Assembly: GCF_932526225.1 (NCBI RefSeq)
Contig: NC_064040.1
Coordinates: 7,041,181 to 7,105,180, forward strand
Direction of reading: 5' to 3'
Source of the DNA: Nematostella vectensis
Taxonomy: Eukaryota > Cnidaria > Anthozoa > Actiniaria > Edwardsiidae
Length of the DNA: 64,000 nt
The notes under the pieces are model-generated. The model had not been told where the DNA came from. It did not search any database and saw only the letters and a list, made by a program, of their open reading frames with translations. Every line of letters begins with the position of its first letter. Position 1 is the stretch's first letter. Positions 1 through 12,404 of the stretch are shown here, one piece after another. Position numbers and translations under genes: made by a program.

Positions 1-1157
1 CGATGATCCCCGTCCGTTTAATATCACTCATCTAAATTGTAGTCTCGAGTGGAAAAAAGTTTTTTTTCTCTTCCGGGCTTTTTGTGGGGTATTCAAGAAA
101 GACTGGGGCCTGGGTTAGTTAAAAAATTTCGGTTCCGGTTCATAAAAATTGTAAAAAACACTCGAGATGCCAGCGGAGGAGGCTAATTAGTGGGTGTGGC
201 TCGTCGTTAAGAATCACACCCGATACGGCTGTAAGTCTAACCTAGAACTGATTGGGCTACGAGCCAAATGGCTTGAGTGAGATAGCGTTATCTGGGTTGC
301 TTGGGAATCTCTATCATTTTAGCCTTCGTAGCGGCGGTAAGAGGGAGGGGGGAGGTGTCAGCGGGCGAGATAAATAAAATATCATTTCTCCGCTACGCTC
401 GAATAGAATCCCTTGATTCTACGACACGAATTCACGATTTCCTTGATATTAGTATCTACGTAGATCCCTAAAACCAGGGACCCCGATCATTTAAATCGAA
501 ACCGATAACTCCAACCAAAAAGTGTTTTATGACGAACATAAATCGATTCCTCAGTACCAGCACTTTCCCGTTCCTGGGAAGATATTCCATGTTATAAGAG
601 CACTACACGCATTTTGTTGTTTCGTAGGTCTGTTACTCACCACAGGACAGACTATGTTTGCTGTCCGGGCTTTGCTAGAGTGAAAGGCAAACCAGGGTGT
701 CCAGAAGGTGAGTGAAGTCCAGTACAAACATACCTAAGGGGCCGACCATTTAAAAAGGTTAAACTTCTGAGGGGGATGGAGAGTGGTGCTGGCTTTTTGG
801 CCGAAAAAACATGCATCCAGTCTAAAAATATTCCTGCATCGTTTGCCCCCCCCCCCACCCCACCTCCCCCCCCCCCCCCAAAAAAAAAGCCCTACTACAT
901 GACAAAAAATATATATATATTCCGTATGCCAATTTTAGGTACGGTTTAACGTAGGAAACTGAAAAGCCTACTTCCCCTTATCAAATGATCGACTTTTAAT
1001 GCTCATGGAACGCCCAAAGCCCGTTTGGTAAACATATTCCTAGAAATTTGTCAAAATGAACATACTATGGCAAGAAACTTACCGGTGTAACCCGGTATTT
1101 TTTGCATACACAGGCGCGCCCATGGATGAAACATTGATTTGTTATCGTTTGTCATAG
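1..1157. other. No gene recognised; intronic or upstream sequence of FAS1 gene
   Basis: I see no coding exon that I can support here. The first supported fasciclin exon begins at 1158 with two bases of a split codon, so an earlier exon must exist, either further left or unrecognised in this stretch. The stretch contains a C-rich low-complexity tract near 848-880 and a short AT run near 910-920. Short open frames present here show no domain or splice pattern. Confidence 0.5.
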
Positions 1158-4100
1158 AATTGTACGTCTCTAAGATGAACATTGTTGAAGTTGCCAAGAG
1201 CCTGGGACTTAGCGAGTTTGTGAAACTTGTCAATCTTGCCGAACTAGGGTCCGAGCTCGTCCTGGTAAGCTACTGCAGGATCTAGCAGGGTCCGTCCGTC
1301 CGTCCGTCCGTCCCTTCCTCCCTCTCCCCCGTCTTATACACCTCATGATAGAGGTCTCTTTCCCTCGCGAAAGCCACCGTAATACGAAGAAAAGGGACCT
1401 CTACTAGCAGAAAATGGTCCAAGAAACGACCACTATTTTGCATGATCCTCTAATTAATGATCTTACTACGTCCCTCAGGATACCAAGTACACTGCATTCA
1501 TCCCCAGCAATGAAGCAATCAAATCTATCCCCGCCAAGACTCTCGAAGCGTTGGCTGCTGACCCAAAGAAACTTCGTGACGTCTTGCTTTTTCACGTACT
1601 CCCTGAGAAAGTCGTTTCAGAGGCCCTCAAGCATAACATGCTTCTTAAGACGATGGATCCACCAAACGACATTCGCGTCAACGTCAACGAACGCACACAT
1701 CCACAGGTACCCCCCACACACACACACACATACACACGCACGCCCCAAACCAACCCACCCCCAAGTGGTGACAAAATTCTCAAGCCTACTAAGAAAGAAA
1801 GCATTGACTCTGTGAAGTCAACATGCACTCACCCATCGTCTGTTGTCAGGTGAAGGTGGTGCAGGGAGCCAAGATAATCCAAGCCAACCAGGGCGCCTCT
1901 AACGGCATCATCCACGTTATTGATCGCGTCATCTTCCCATCATCCGGGAATCTCATGTCGTATCTGAACGGTAACGTATAGCTAGAAATGCCAGTCAAAA
2001 AAGACATCAACAACTTTCCCAATTAACGATTAGAAAATTACAGTAGTCACTAAAAAGGGTATAAACCATCTATATCATTTATGTAGACAAGACAACTCAT
2101 AAGGGCACAAAACGGATCTGCTCTGCAGCCCATTTTTTTAATGGCTGAGGAGATGTTAGACCCTCGGTTGCTGGGAAAAACCGTCCCGAATGGTTCTCGA
2201 ACTAATTGTGCTGGAAATATTTTTGGGGGCGCTGGAGCGGATGCTTGGGAAGAAAAATCGTCCCGATCGGTTATAGGGGCAATTATTCATGTGTTAAAAT
2301 GCCTAACACGGCTGGCATGGAAAAAAATCTTAACCAATGCTGGCTGGAAAAAAAAGTCCCTCCTGGGAAAAAGAAACATATATCTATTTCCAGCAAATTT
2401 TAAAATGGACATTGTCGGCGTCAGAACATATTCAAAGGGCGAAATATGATAATGGAAGGGGGGCTCGTTGTAGACGTACAACTTAGGCTGAACTTTTTTT
2501 TTATATAAGTTAAAAGTGCATGCCAACCTGAACAATGCAATGCAATTAGGACAAGCTTACTTGCATGATGCAAGATTTCAAGCAGTATCATGTTTTAGTT
2601 GCTAGAAACGTTTTTAGGCGGTTTTAGGGGAGCTTTTTTAGTTGTTACGTTGTCACCTCAAACTCATACTTTTGCTGTATCTCATGTTTCTATAGTAATG
2701 TCGACGCCCATGAAATGTCTGCCTTCAATGCTCGAGCATTTACCCTTAGTGTCTTGTCGTTGCAGATAATCCTCAGCTAAGTATGCTCTATGAAGTCCTA
2801 AACTCCAGGAACATGACCCTCTCCAATGTGACGCTTTTCGCGCCAAGCAATGCCGCTCTGCAGTCTCTACCGCCCGGACGACTAGACAAACTACTGAAAA
2901 ATAAACAATGTCTTCAGGTAAACAAACGTTGAGAAGTGAAATTGGTAGGGTATATACAGTGTTGCAATCTGAATAGAAAAATAATTATATATCTGATTAG
3001 GGTATGTAGAGTTTTGCAATCTCAATAAAAAAAAATAGTATATTTAAATCTGAAATTATACTCTTGTTATCGATTCTCCATTCTACATACCTACTACATA
3101 CCTACCTTTACTACCTCATTCTTTACCGTCTTCAGTAACAGGTCATATGTGCTTGCGAACTTAAGGGCCCTCTCAGTCCTAGTCCTGGTAAAAATAATAT
3201 GTCCGTCATAATAATACACCAAATATGCACAACTTCAGCACCTTCAAAAAGCTAACTGAAAGACTGGACCGAATCCCCTCCCATCCCCCCTACTTCAATG
3301 GTATAGGTATACTAGTAAAGAAATCGGTTGTTTTATGCTCTAGAAATTCCTCACGTATCACGTCCTCCCGGAGCCCCTGTACAGCCCTGTGTTGAGGACT
3401 TGCAGATGGAAGAGTCCGGAAGGCAGCTTTGTGGGAGTTATGTACGGCGCAGATAACACGTCACTGGAGGTCAACGATGCCATGGTAACCATAGGTGACG
3501 TCAGCACTACCAATGGTGTTATCCACGTTATTGATAAGCCTCTGATGCCATATGGAGGTGAGTGATTAGCCTAGATTCATTTCATAAATTTGAGAAGATA
3601 AATAAATTGAAGTAGCTAATCACTCATCGCAGCTAGATGCTGAATTACGAGAGCACAGATTCAGACGTGGTCGAGTTGAAGGCATAGCAAGGCACCTCAG
3701 GCAGCCGCCATACAACTCATGTCTGACCACGGATCACAGCTTAGGTCGAAATTGTTGGTTTTGTTAAGATAAAAAAACCGGAGAAAAACCCTCGCAGCAA
3801 AGGCGAGACCAACTAATTCAATTCACGTCGGAACCGGGAATCGAACCTGGAACCCAGGGAAACCCGGGGGGCTGCGAAATCCGAATAAGTGGACCTAATT
3901 TTCCGGGGTGGGGGGGGGGGGGGGGGAAGGGGCCCTTATAAAAGTCTTACCAACCCCGAAAAAACTTTTTCTTTTTAGTATCTCCACGGGGCGTTTATTA
4001 TCGCATTTGGCTACAAAAAAAGTCTGACTTGTGGATTGATGACATACCGGAGTGACCTAGCTTATGCTTTAAAGTTTTGTCTACAAATAGCACGTCTATT

Positions 4101-6433
4101 GACAACCGAAAGTGGACTTTCGGCCGTTGTGGGGGGGGGGGGGGGGGAGAGGATGCGTTCACATACACTGCACCCCCTGGTACGGGCCTGCGTTATACGG
4201 TTTGAGTTACTATTATCTTTCAGCTATGGACTTGGTTGAGGCTGTCAAGTCGCTGAAGCTCAACACTCTCGCAAAGCTTTTAGAAGACAGCGGTCTCGCT
4301 AAAACACTGGCAACAATCGACACTTCCTTCACCCTCCTTGCTCCTACGGACAAGGCCTTTAGCGCCGTGCCTGCCGACGTCATGGCCGACCTGTCACGTG
4401 ATGCTGAAAAGCTAAAAAAGGTTTTGACCTACCACGTGATCGGTAGGCGAGTGTGGACATATGAATTCGGCCGCGACACGTTGGTGGACTCACTGGAGGG
4501 CACGAAGCTGCGACTGAACACTTTTAGGCTTGGAAAGGTAAGCAATCTATAACTATTTATGGGTGGCTCAATTCTCAAGGTTGGGTCCAGGGGCACACTT
4601 CTAAAAATACTTGAGAGCTTGGAAAAGCTGTAAACACTCAAATTGTTCCCAACTATCGCCGCCACAGTAATATTGTCTTTGTTGGCATTCTATAATTGCC
4701 CACCATTTAGTTTCTTGAGATACTTTAACTTCGGCACCTGATGTGATTAGGTACAATGAATGTCTTTGATGAGGATAAAAGACATTCATTGTACGTAATC
4801 ACATCAGGTGCCGAGTTGTGGTCGTTCTCTATGTATCTAACGAATGGAGTTGTCTTGGGCTTTGCCTTGCATTTTTTGGTTACTTTCTTTTTTGTTCCAG
4901 CTGCACTCAGTAAATGGCGCTTGTCTGTCGCGATCGAACCTAGAAACATGTAACAGCGTGATTCACGTGATCAGCAGTGTGCTCATCCCAGAGCAGCGGA
5001 CTCTGTACGACATCGTGCGCAATGAACCTCAGTTTACGACACTCGCGCGCATACTCGAGAAAAGCTCCCTGTCGGATATGCTGAAGAACAGCTCCCGCTC
5101 AATAACTTTGTTTGCTCCGACAAATAAGGTAACCACTAGGAAATCTTATGCCTGGTGCACACTAGTGACATAACGACTTGGGCGCGCGCACTCTTATCTT
5201 CGTATGTTCAAGTGTGAATGGTTTGACATTTTGACATAAGCCCGACATAACACCGACATCGTTATGTCAATGTCGTTATGTCCGGCGAAAAAGAGTGTAA
5301 TATACCATGTCTTTATGTCACTAGTGTGCACCTGACATAAGCGATGCGTGTTACTATAACCACCAAGGCAATTTCAGTTAGCTTAACCAGCTAAAATGCG
5401 TAGCAAATAAATGCTTTAGCGCTCTCAAGATTACGACGAAAACCTTCTAAATTCGACATTTATGTCAATCACAACTGTGATTCCAACGTTTTGGCTTATT
5501 TTCCTAAAACTCACTATTGGTTCCACGGCAACTCGCGTCGAATTTGATTGAGTACTATTTCTGAGTACCATTATGCTAAAGGAGCGGGTGTGCTGCATGC
5601 AGACTACTGGTTATTCAGCCAAGAAACATGGTGCTTATCATTGTTGATTGTGACGGTAACCACCTTTGTTGCTTGTACAGACACGTCGGGTTCGGAGTCA
5701 CGCTTTTTAATCACCTCGGGTGGGGTCTGTGAATAGAGAAAAAAAAGAGGAAAATAAAGCGATGGCGTTTTCGTTACCTACGAAATTAATGAAGTATTTA
5801 AACGGCATTGGGCACGATGGTTGGTTTGCCGTGGAAACGACATTTGGTTTTGTGTTGAAGATGGTGGATTTTTGGGGGCTGGAAATTGTTTGATTTGGTT
5901 CGGACAGGATGATCGGTCTAGCTTGTACATGATAATAAAAATGACTAATTTTCATTTTAATGTTTGTCATGAAATGACAATTAGTTTGAGGTTGGCCTGA
6001 CAGAAACAGGGAAATAAGTAAAAATTAGTGGCAATACATATTTAACGTACCTTTTCCTCAATAATGGTATCTGCATTCACAGGCGTTTGATCGGCTGAGG
6101 GAAAGCGACCCAAACCTGGTGCCATTCCTGGAATCTAACCCCAATGAGGTGGACGAAATGCTCCTTACGCACATGGTGGAGAGGACCTACTTCAGCTGCA
6201 GCCTGCAGTGCAAGAACAGCTACTGGTCGATATTTGGGCGCCGCTACTCCGCTCTTTCCATGAACCGCAGCATCTTGCGATTCAAGGCACCATGGAATGT
6301 CGTCATGACTGTAAACGGAGTTTCGGTGCGCAAGGTTGACGTCACAGCTGCCAATGGGGTATTGCATGAGCTGGATACCGCGATTCCGTGGAGTCCGCTG
6401 GGCTACAGGAGGGCTAGGAAAGCTTGGCCGTAA
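1158..6433 (+). CDS. Fasciclin (FAS1) domain protein, four FAS1 repeats, 5' end missing
   Basis: Secreted or cell-surface adhesion/matrix protein of the fasciclin/TGFBI/periostin type. Exons by splice sites and phase: 1158-1264, 1479-1706, 1850-1970, 2766-2917, 3344-3557, 4224-4537, 4901-5128, 6083-6433 (stop TAA), about 570 codons. Domain 1 is exons 1-3, domain 2 exons 4-5, domain 3 starts in exon 6, and domain 4 runs from exon 7 into the last exon. FAS1 H1-type motifs are visible (YTAFIPSNEAI, VTLFAPSNAAL, FTLLAPTDKAF, ITLFAPTNK), as are YH motifs (LTYHVL, LTYHVI) and H2-type motifs (NGIIHVIDRVIFP, NGVIHVIDKPL). The first exon starts in phase 1, so at least one exon, and the signal peptide, lie upstream and are not seen. 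The last domain is divergent (NGVLHELDTAIPW). I see no membrane anchor after it. Assignment to a named orthologue is not possible because FAS1 proteins diverge quickly. Confidence 0.88.
1291..1316 (+). repeat. GTCC tetranucleotide microsatellite
   Basis: Six or so tandem copies of GTCC in the first visible intron of the FAS1 gene, followed by a C/T-rich stretch. Confidence 0.9.
1711..1740 (+). repeat. CA microsatellite at start of FAS1 intron
   Basis: A (CA)n run lies immediately downstream of the splice donor at 1707 of the FAS1 gene. It is intronic; the open frame that crosses it is a read-through of the exon and not a real extension. Confidence 0.85.
3600..3890 (-). mobile_element. tRNA-related SINE-like fragment in FAS1 intron
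   Basis: Read on the - strand, 3820-3860 carries a Pol III B-box-like GGTTCGATTCC. It is followed by a non-tRNA body that includes the strings GGTCAGACATGAG and TGCCTTCAACTCGACC near 3660-3730. Part of that body (GAAGGCATAG ... GTCTGACCACGGA on +) recurs at about 57975-58003. Together these support a dispersed tRNA-derived SINE family. I could not define exact ends or a target-site duplication. Confidence 0.5.
4731..4814. repeat. Near-perfect 37-bp-arm inverted repeat (hairpin) in FAS1 intron
   Basis: Left arm 4731-4767 and right arm 4778-4814 are inverted copies with one mismatch, around a 10-base spacer. It lies inside the intron between FAS1 exons ending at 4537 and starting at 4901, so it would form a stable stem in the pre-mRNA or extrude as a cruciform in DNA. 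Either a tiny foldback element or a recent palindromic duplication. Confidence 0.93.
5154..5332. mobile_element. 179-bp MITE with 24-bp terminal inverted repeats
   Basis: The 24 bases at 5154-5177 (beginning GGTGCACACTAGTGACATAA) and at 5309-5332 are inverted copies with one mismatch. The interior has several ACATAA/TTATGT sub-repeats and no coding capacity. It sits in the last FAS1 intron (5129-6082). This is the architecture of a non-autonomous DNA transposon. I could not recognise a convincing target-site duplication, so the superfamily is open. Confidence 0.8.
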
Positions 6434-8261
6434 GATATGAGGTCTTGGGCTTTTTTGGGGTAAAAGTTACATAACAGAGATCTGATTAGATTGAGCATAC
6501 CACAGAGCAAGAGAAACAAACTGCCGACCAGAATGCTGTTAGTTTTGACATTCTTAGAAAGCTTTAGAAAACAAATCATTGTATGATTTGTAAAAAAAAA
6601 AACATATAGGATAAATCCAGTTAACAAAACATTAGCATAGCATAGATAAACGTGTATGACCAGATAAGTACTCGATAAGGCCAAACGAAGCTTCACTCAG
6701 GGCAGAATCCAATGTGTCGATCGTTGCACATCTCTCCCCAAATACGACTGCTGATTTGAGCCGAACATACCATTCCCTAGAATTGGCCATTCAAAACCAA
6801 TACTTGTTCGGCAAAATATACTTTTTTTATAAGAACCGTTTTTATAAGAACGTTCAGCCTGAGGTTTCACCATATTTTAAAACATGCTAAGAACAAGCCG
6901 AGGCTCAGAAGGCAGATTTTTTTTCTTTTTTAGTTCTGGTACGTTCTAAAATGCAGAATCAAATTGTGCTCCTAGTAACAACCTTGTTATTGCTAGTGAT
7001 CATTAGTGTAATCCTCTTCTTAATAATCCATTGGGTATTATATTCTTATATACACTAAAATTTAAAAACATCGTAAGAACAAATTCAGCCTTAGAATGTC
7101 CCGAAAATAAGAACGGCCCAGCCTCAACTGAAAATTAGACGTTCTTATAATAAAAAGAGTGTACACTATTACCGGAGACTTGCGAAGCTATTTTGAAATA
7201 AGTTCAACTTGCTCCCTGATTGGCTAATTGGCAAGGAGGGAAAACAATAGAAATACAATGTGCGGCTTAAACCAGCAGTCGTTGTTGGGGAGATAAATGA
7301 AACGATCGACACAGTGGCGACTGGTTGGAGTCTACTTTTACGGTGGTGGAACACAATATAAATAGTAAAATAATCAACCAAAGTCAATATCGAAGTCAAT
7401 ATTTTCTATATTCACAAGCGCAGTATATTCACAAACATCTATACTCATCAGATAGCATGCAACCCCCCCCCCCCCCTACAAGACCACAGCCCGCTCTCAA
7501 CTCTCTTATGTTCCAGAGCTTAACCCCTTTTGTTCAGGTACAGCTTGCCTCGCTCTCAGAAGGTAGATTAGCTCCTCTCTCGCCGATACCAAAGTAAGCC
7601 AGTACCCTTTTCTTTTATGAAGACAACAGTGAGCTTCTAATTCCATGTACACTGTATGGAAGAAAAACCCTGTACGTCGTCTCGCGTGTCCATCTTGTAA
7701 AAAGTCTCGTATCCAGACGCCTCGCGATGCATTATGGGGACGCTGAAGAAGCGCACGGTGTACGGCGGAAAGGATGCGATTTGAGAGGTGGGATTTTTTT
7801 CGTCTCCGCTTCAGCCAATAACTACTGGGTAAGAGTCTGTATAGACATTAGTCCTCGATAGCTGTAAAACCTGAAGAAACGGCCAAATTGTATCAGGGAG
7901 AGCATACACGTGTCGTTACATGTACAAAATTACGGATAGATGTGTTCAATATTTTTAGGTTAACAAATTATTGACACGTTTTACCGAAATATTTGCGTAA
8001 AAAGATGTCTTACCTGTACTGAAAGCGAACAAAACACCATTAGCATTCAAATGATTTAATAAAAATCTATCAGTGTTTTCCGTTTGAATGATACGTAATC
8101 AGAAATCGATCAGATTTTGGAATGTAATGGGATTTGCTTGCAAAATTAGTTGGACAATGTCGTATTTGTTAGTTGCATTGCTCGCAGAGATTTGCATAAC
8201 AGCCACGCGTCGCAGTGCGTGGAATTGGTAAAACGGCAAATGCCACGACAGGGAACTACAT
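6434..8261. other. Intergenic, no gene seen; contains a foldback MITE
   Basis: This stretch follows the FAS1 stop codon. No canonical AATAAA is obvious just after the stop. The only structured part I see is the TTATAAGAAC-bordered segment around 6819-7163, listed separately. A poly(C) run lies at about 7470-7486. Open frames here show no domains. Confidence 0.5.
6819..7163. mobile_element. MITE-like element bordered by TTTTTATAAGAACG repeats
   Basis: The left edge (6819-6855) carries two copies of a TTTATAAGAAC motif. The right edge (about 7139-7163) carries the inverse, ACGTTCTTATAATAAAAAG. Further diverged TAAGAAC copies lie inside (for example near 6888 and 7073). There is no coding capacity. 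This fits a degenerate non-autonomous DNA transposon with imperfect terminal inverted repeats. Confidence 0.55.
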
Positions 8262-8334
8262 GGGGGCCTGGGAATGAGGGGGCATGGGAATGAGGGGGCC
8301 TGGGAATGAGGGGCCTGGGAATGAGGGGCCTGGG
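8262..8334 (+). repeat. Short minisatellite, GGGGCCTGGGAATGA unit
   Basis: About four and a half tandem copies of a 15-17-bp unit, GGGGCCTGGGAATGA with a variable number of G, one copy having CA in place of CC. Confidence 0.9.
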
Positions 8335-10964
8335 TTTCCCGCCGCTTCTGTCATCGCACCACGTCAGATCTGACGGTAAATCTTTTCAAAATCTGGAACA
8401 AAATAAATTGCCCTGTCATCTCCCCAAGACCCTCTAAATCGGCTAAACGCTTCATAGAAACAGGCGAGATTTTATCTTGTGTGCAACCAGAAGCTTCAGC
8501 AGGCCCTTCGACTTTAGCAGCCCCCCCAACGACCAACTGTGCAGCAACAACAACAAACGGTACTCGAGCGCAAGCCACAGTACATAACGAGCATCGTCGA
8601 TCATCCGGCTACCAGCCGCCGAACAGCAATGGAATGACAAGTCGCGGCAGAGGACTCAGAAACACTGCTTGCTCGACTTCAACATGTACAAGACCGTACA
8701 GCCGCGGCACAAACCGGACCCCCGCCACGGCGACTTGGAGCCGAAACTTTGTGGGTCTTTCATCATGGGACCAAGAACGCTCCCCAGATGGCAAGTAAAG
8801 AATAACCCTGGCAATGAACGATCTGAGGCAGAAAAAGCTGGTTTTCCCCCGCGAAGGGAATGGCGCACAAGGAGTTCCTAGAAGCTTTCCCCTTAGGCCC
8901 TGGCCAAAGGAGGACACATGTTGCCGGAAACATGTTGCAAGGCAAAAAAGTCCGCGTTTTCTGTTCGGATAATGCGAGGAAAATTCGCAGAAAACGCAAC
9001 ATAATCTTAGCATTTTCCTCGAATTATCCAATCGGAAAACGCGCGTTTTCCTCGGCATTTTCCTAAACAACTAAAAATCAAAATCTGCACTTTTTAGAAA
9101 ATGGCTAAGTAACGGGAATAATCTGGCACTTCATTATTTTTAGTAAGTAAAACGGGCATTTTTTTTTTGGAATACCATTTAAAAATACACTATGTTTCGC
9201 CTTTCAGAAGGGGTAATTAAGCTAGTTTCTAGCGAGCAATCTAAAAAATGGCCTTTACTCATTAAATCAAGGGCTCCTTTATAATATTAGTTCGTCTAAG
9301 CCATTTTTGCGTACCTTATCCAGAGTCTGGTTCTTTGATGAATGACCAAAATCACACAGTCTACAGCCATCCTTATTAAAATGCCTATTTGGGGCGGTTG
9401 GGAATATAAAAATCGTTAAAAATTCTGACAACTATCAAAACAGGAACTCTTTTAAATGAAACAAGTGTTTTATTTGTCCGTTTGTATTACATGTGGTTAT
9501 GCTGTTTGAATTTTAAAATGTTCTGTAACGAACTAAAGTCTGTTGAACTAGTCACACTAGTCTGTCGAACTAAGTCCCTTCGGCTGTGTTTCCGCAGAGG
9601 TAAGATTTAGAAAACGCCATTTGATCAGTGATTGGTGCATTTCGATCCGATAATGGTTTTATGCTCACGGTTGCTCACTGTGCTGTCATTTGATTGGCGG
9701 AGATTGCGATCCGAAACTTTTAAAAAATCATCTCCATCTCAGTTGGGCTCAGATCGACGGTTTCATCGCACAAGAAGTATCGCACTGAAGGTAAGTCAAC
9801 GTAATATTTTATGCTTGTATTTTATTTTCTGCACAAACAACGACAAAAGTGGGATTGAAAATCAATTGATGAACAAGTGGAAGGCATCTGTTTGGTACTG
9901 AATCGCAAGTAGATTCCAACATTATTTAGATTCTGACCAAAAAGGAACAAAAAAAAATGGCAGCAAGCAAACTCGAACAGCGCAGCTTATATAAATTCAG
10001 GTGCGATATGTTAAATTCACTATGATTATTGTGCGTCAAGGACTGTTCAATATGATTAATGAAGTTAAACATATATTTATTTATTTATAACTGGCTTATT
10101 GTCCATGGATGCAAAATGGTCCATGTAAACGGGTGGCCAAAAAGCAAAGCTAAATAAATCAATAATAATGACTTGGCACAAATCTTCAGAAAAAGATAAC
10201 ATGAAAGCAAAAGAAACACTAAACTGTTATTTCGTTTTTTGGCTTAAAATGCTTTCTGCATAAAGCAAGCGATTGTCTTTTGCTGCAATTTTATTTTCTA
10301 GGGACTCGTGTTGACAACCCCATCAGTGATATCAAATGGTGAATGATGATCCGTAATTAAACATAGAGTTCGAGCTCACATAATAAGTTTATACGATGTG
10401 AAGACACACAGTCATTCAGGGTTGAAGGATACGCTCAAACCTAGTTCCCGTTAATTATTACCAATAAAAAGAGTGTAATGATATTAGTTCTAAAAACGTT
10501 TATTTAGGTGTTGCTATGGGAGACAAGACGCAGAGAGACCCATCTCCCGTCACGTGACTAGCATTTTCACTTTCCAACAACTGAAGCCTGAAGCACCTGA
10601 ACCTCTAACGTTAGCTAGCTAATGACGATAGGCAAGTTGCACTAACCTTGATCACATAACTTTTTGGGTTCCAAAGTAGCGTGCATTCCGGCTGTTGGCG
10701 CAAATTAACATTAAAAAAAAGCAACTTTTACGGATCAGCCAGAAAGTTTTCGTGTGTCAGATTTATTTATTTTTGATTTCCGTATGTCGTTCTCCGGCGA
10801 TTATCACGGCTAGGGTGTCAGTGTTGTTCGTTTGCCAGCGATATAAGCAGCTCGGAGTGCGTCACAATTCTGATTCTTCCAGAAAGTTTCCTTGCTCTGA
10901 TTTTCCTCGTGAATTTATCTTGCTCTGATGTTCTCTGCGAATTTACGCTGGTCTGTTGGTACTA
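8335..10964. other. Gene-poor stretch, no supported gene
   Basis: I can support no gene here. Around 8880-9070 there is a segment rich in AAAACGC/GCGTTTTC words, resembling the repeat sequence at 22.15-23.15 kb. Around 8500-8800 the base composition is locally G+C-richer with open frames in more than one phase. It could be a decayed element, but no motif identifies it. Confidence 0.4.
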
Positions 10965-11253
10965 GAAGCATCAGATAGCATGGTAAATTTACGAGAAGCA
11001 TCAGAGAGCATGGCAAATTAACTGAGAGCATCAGAGAGCGTGGTAAATTTACGAGAAGCATCAGAGAGCATGGTAAATTTACGGAGAGCATCAGAGAGCA
11101 TGGTATTTATTTACTAGAAGCATCGGAGAGCATGGTTAATTTACGGAGCATCAGAGAGCATGGTAAATTTACAAGACGCATCAGGGAGCATGATTAATTT
11201 ACGAGAAGCATCAAAGAAAATGGTAAATTTACGGAGAGCACCAGAGAGCAATA
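10965..11253 (+). repeat. Minisatellite, about 30-bp unit, roughly ten copies
   Basis: Tandem copies of a unit close to GAGAAGCATCAGAGAGCATG plus GTAAATTTAC. Copies vary by substitutions and small indels. It ends just before the degenerate gypsy gag region and may lie in or next to that element's former 5' part. Confidence 0.93.
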
Positions 11254-11584
11254 CCCTAACCTTCTCAGAGGAAGAGAAAGGTAAATATGATGTGCAATAT
11301 TCTTCTAATTTCTGAAAAACAACAACTAAGAAGAACGAGACGTACGAAAGATATGTTTTCCGTTCACGAACGCAGAAGGAAAGTGAAAGCTTTGAACAGT
11401 TTGTCACAGACCTCAAGACGAAAAGTCAGTCGTGCAATTTTAGAATACTTAAGAATTCCCTGATAAGAGATCAAATTGTCATTGGCATTTCCGATAAGAA
11501 AGTAAAAGGCTCCTGAGAGAAAATGATCTTGACTTAGAAAAACCCATACAGATTTCTCAAGCCTCTGAAATTGCCAAAACTCAA

Positions 11585-12322
11585 ATGAAAAACCTAGAGA
11601 ATCAAGGAGTGGTTGAGGTACATGCGCTAAATAAGCATAAGAGTAAACCTCAAGGAAAACAGGGAGGGGCCAAACATAAGAATTCATGTCAGAGGTGTGG
11701 AAAGGTCCACGAACCAGGAAAATGCTTTGCATACAACAAAACTTGTTACAAATGTCACAAGAAGAATCACTTTCAAGTTCTGTGCCGCAGTAAACACATA
11801 GAAACTGTTTATGATAACACACAAAAGGAAACAGAAAAGGACAGAGATCTTTTTCTAGGTGTAATACAGAAAACACATGAAACCAAAAAGAGTGATTGGC
11901 TGATACAGGCACAAGTAGAAGGCACAAAGATCAAATTCAAATTGGATAAGGGTGCCCAAGTAAATGTCTTACCCCTGAGTGAGTACAAAAAGCTAGTAAA
12001 CAAGCCTGAAATCAAGCAAACTAAGATGACAATAAGGTCATACACTGGAGAGAAAATACCCATAACAGGCGTTTGTCATACAACATTTATATGTAGTGGC
12101 AAGAAAGATGAAGTGTTTTTTGTCATAGTACCTCAAGAATGTCAAGCTATCTTAGGATTAGAGACATGTGAAAAGTTTAAACTAATAACAAAGATTAATA
12201 CTGTTATCAAGGACAGTAACATGGGAGATAACAACTATAGTGACAATTCCACATTCAAAGATGAAATAATGAAGGAATTTGCTGATGTATTTGAAGGTAT
12301 CGGATGTCTTCCAGTTACTTAA
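11585..12322 (+). pseudogene. Gypsy gag zinc knuckle plus aspartic protease region
   Basis: An open stretch of 245 codons. Near residues 38-67 there are two zinc-knuckle-like cysteine/histidine clusters, CQRCGKVHEPGKC and CYKCHKKNHFQVLC. Near residue 120 lies the retropepsin active-site context, reading LDKGAQVNVLP where the family has D-T/S-G-A; the residue after the catalytic Asp is Lys, which should abolish protease activity. A later ILGL motif (near residue 190) matches the retropepsin flap-to-C-terminal pattern. The frame stops at 12322, shortly after the linker that normally precedes reverse transcriptase (ADVFEGIGCLP). Confidence 0.88.
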
Positions 12323-12404
12323 AAGATTAAGCTCAAGCATGATGCTAACCATGCTAGCCATATCTAAGAAGAATTTGAGCGACACCACTCCCAGAATACA
12401 GTGA

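Noticed and set aside
8481-9070. Cluster of open frames on both strands as a gene
   Set aside because: No splice pattern, no domain, and overlap with AAAACGC-rich repeat sequence; frames conflict on both strands.
10965-11253. CRISPR-like array
   Set aside because: The 30-bp units are directly adjacent and lack unique spacers; this is a minisatellite in a eukaryotic genome.
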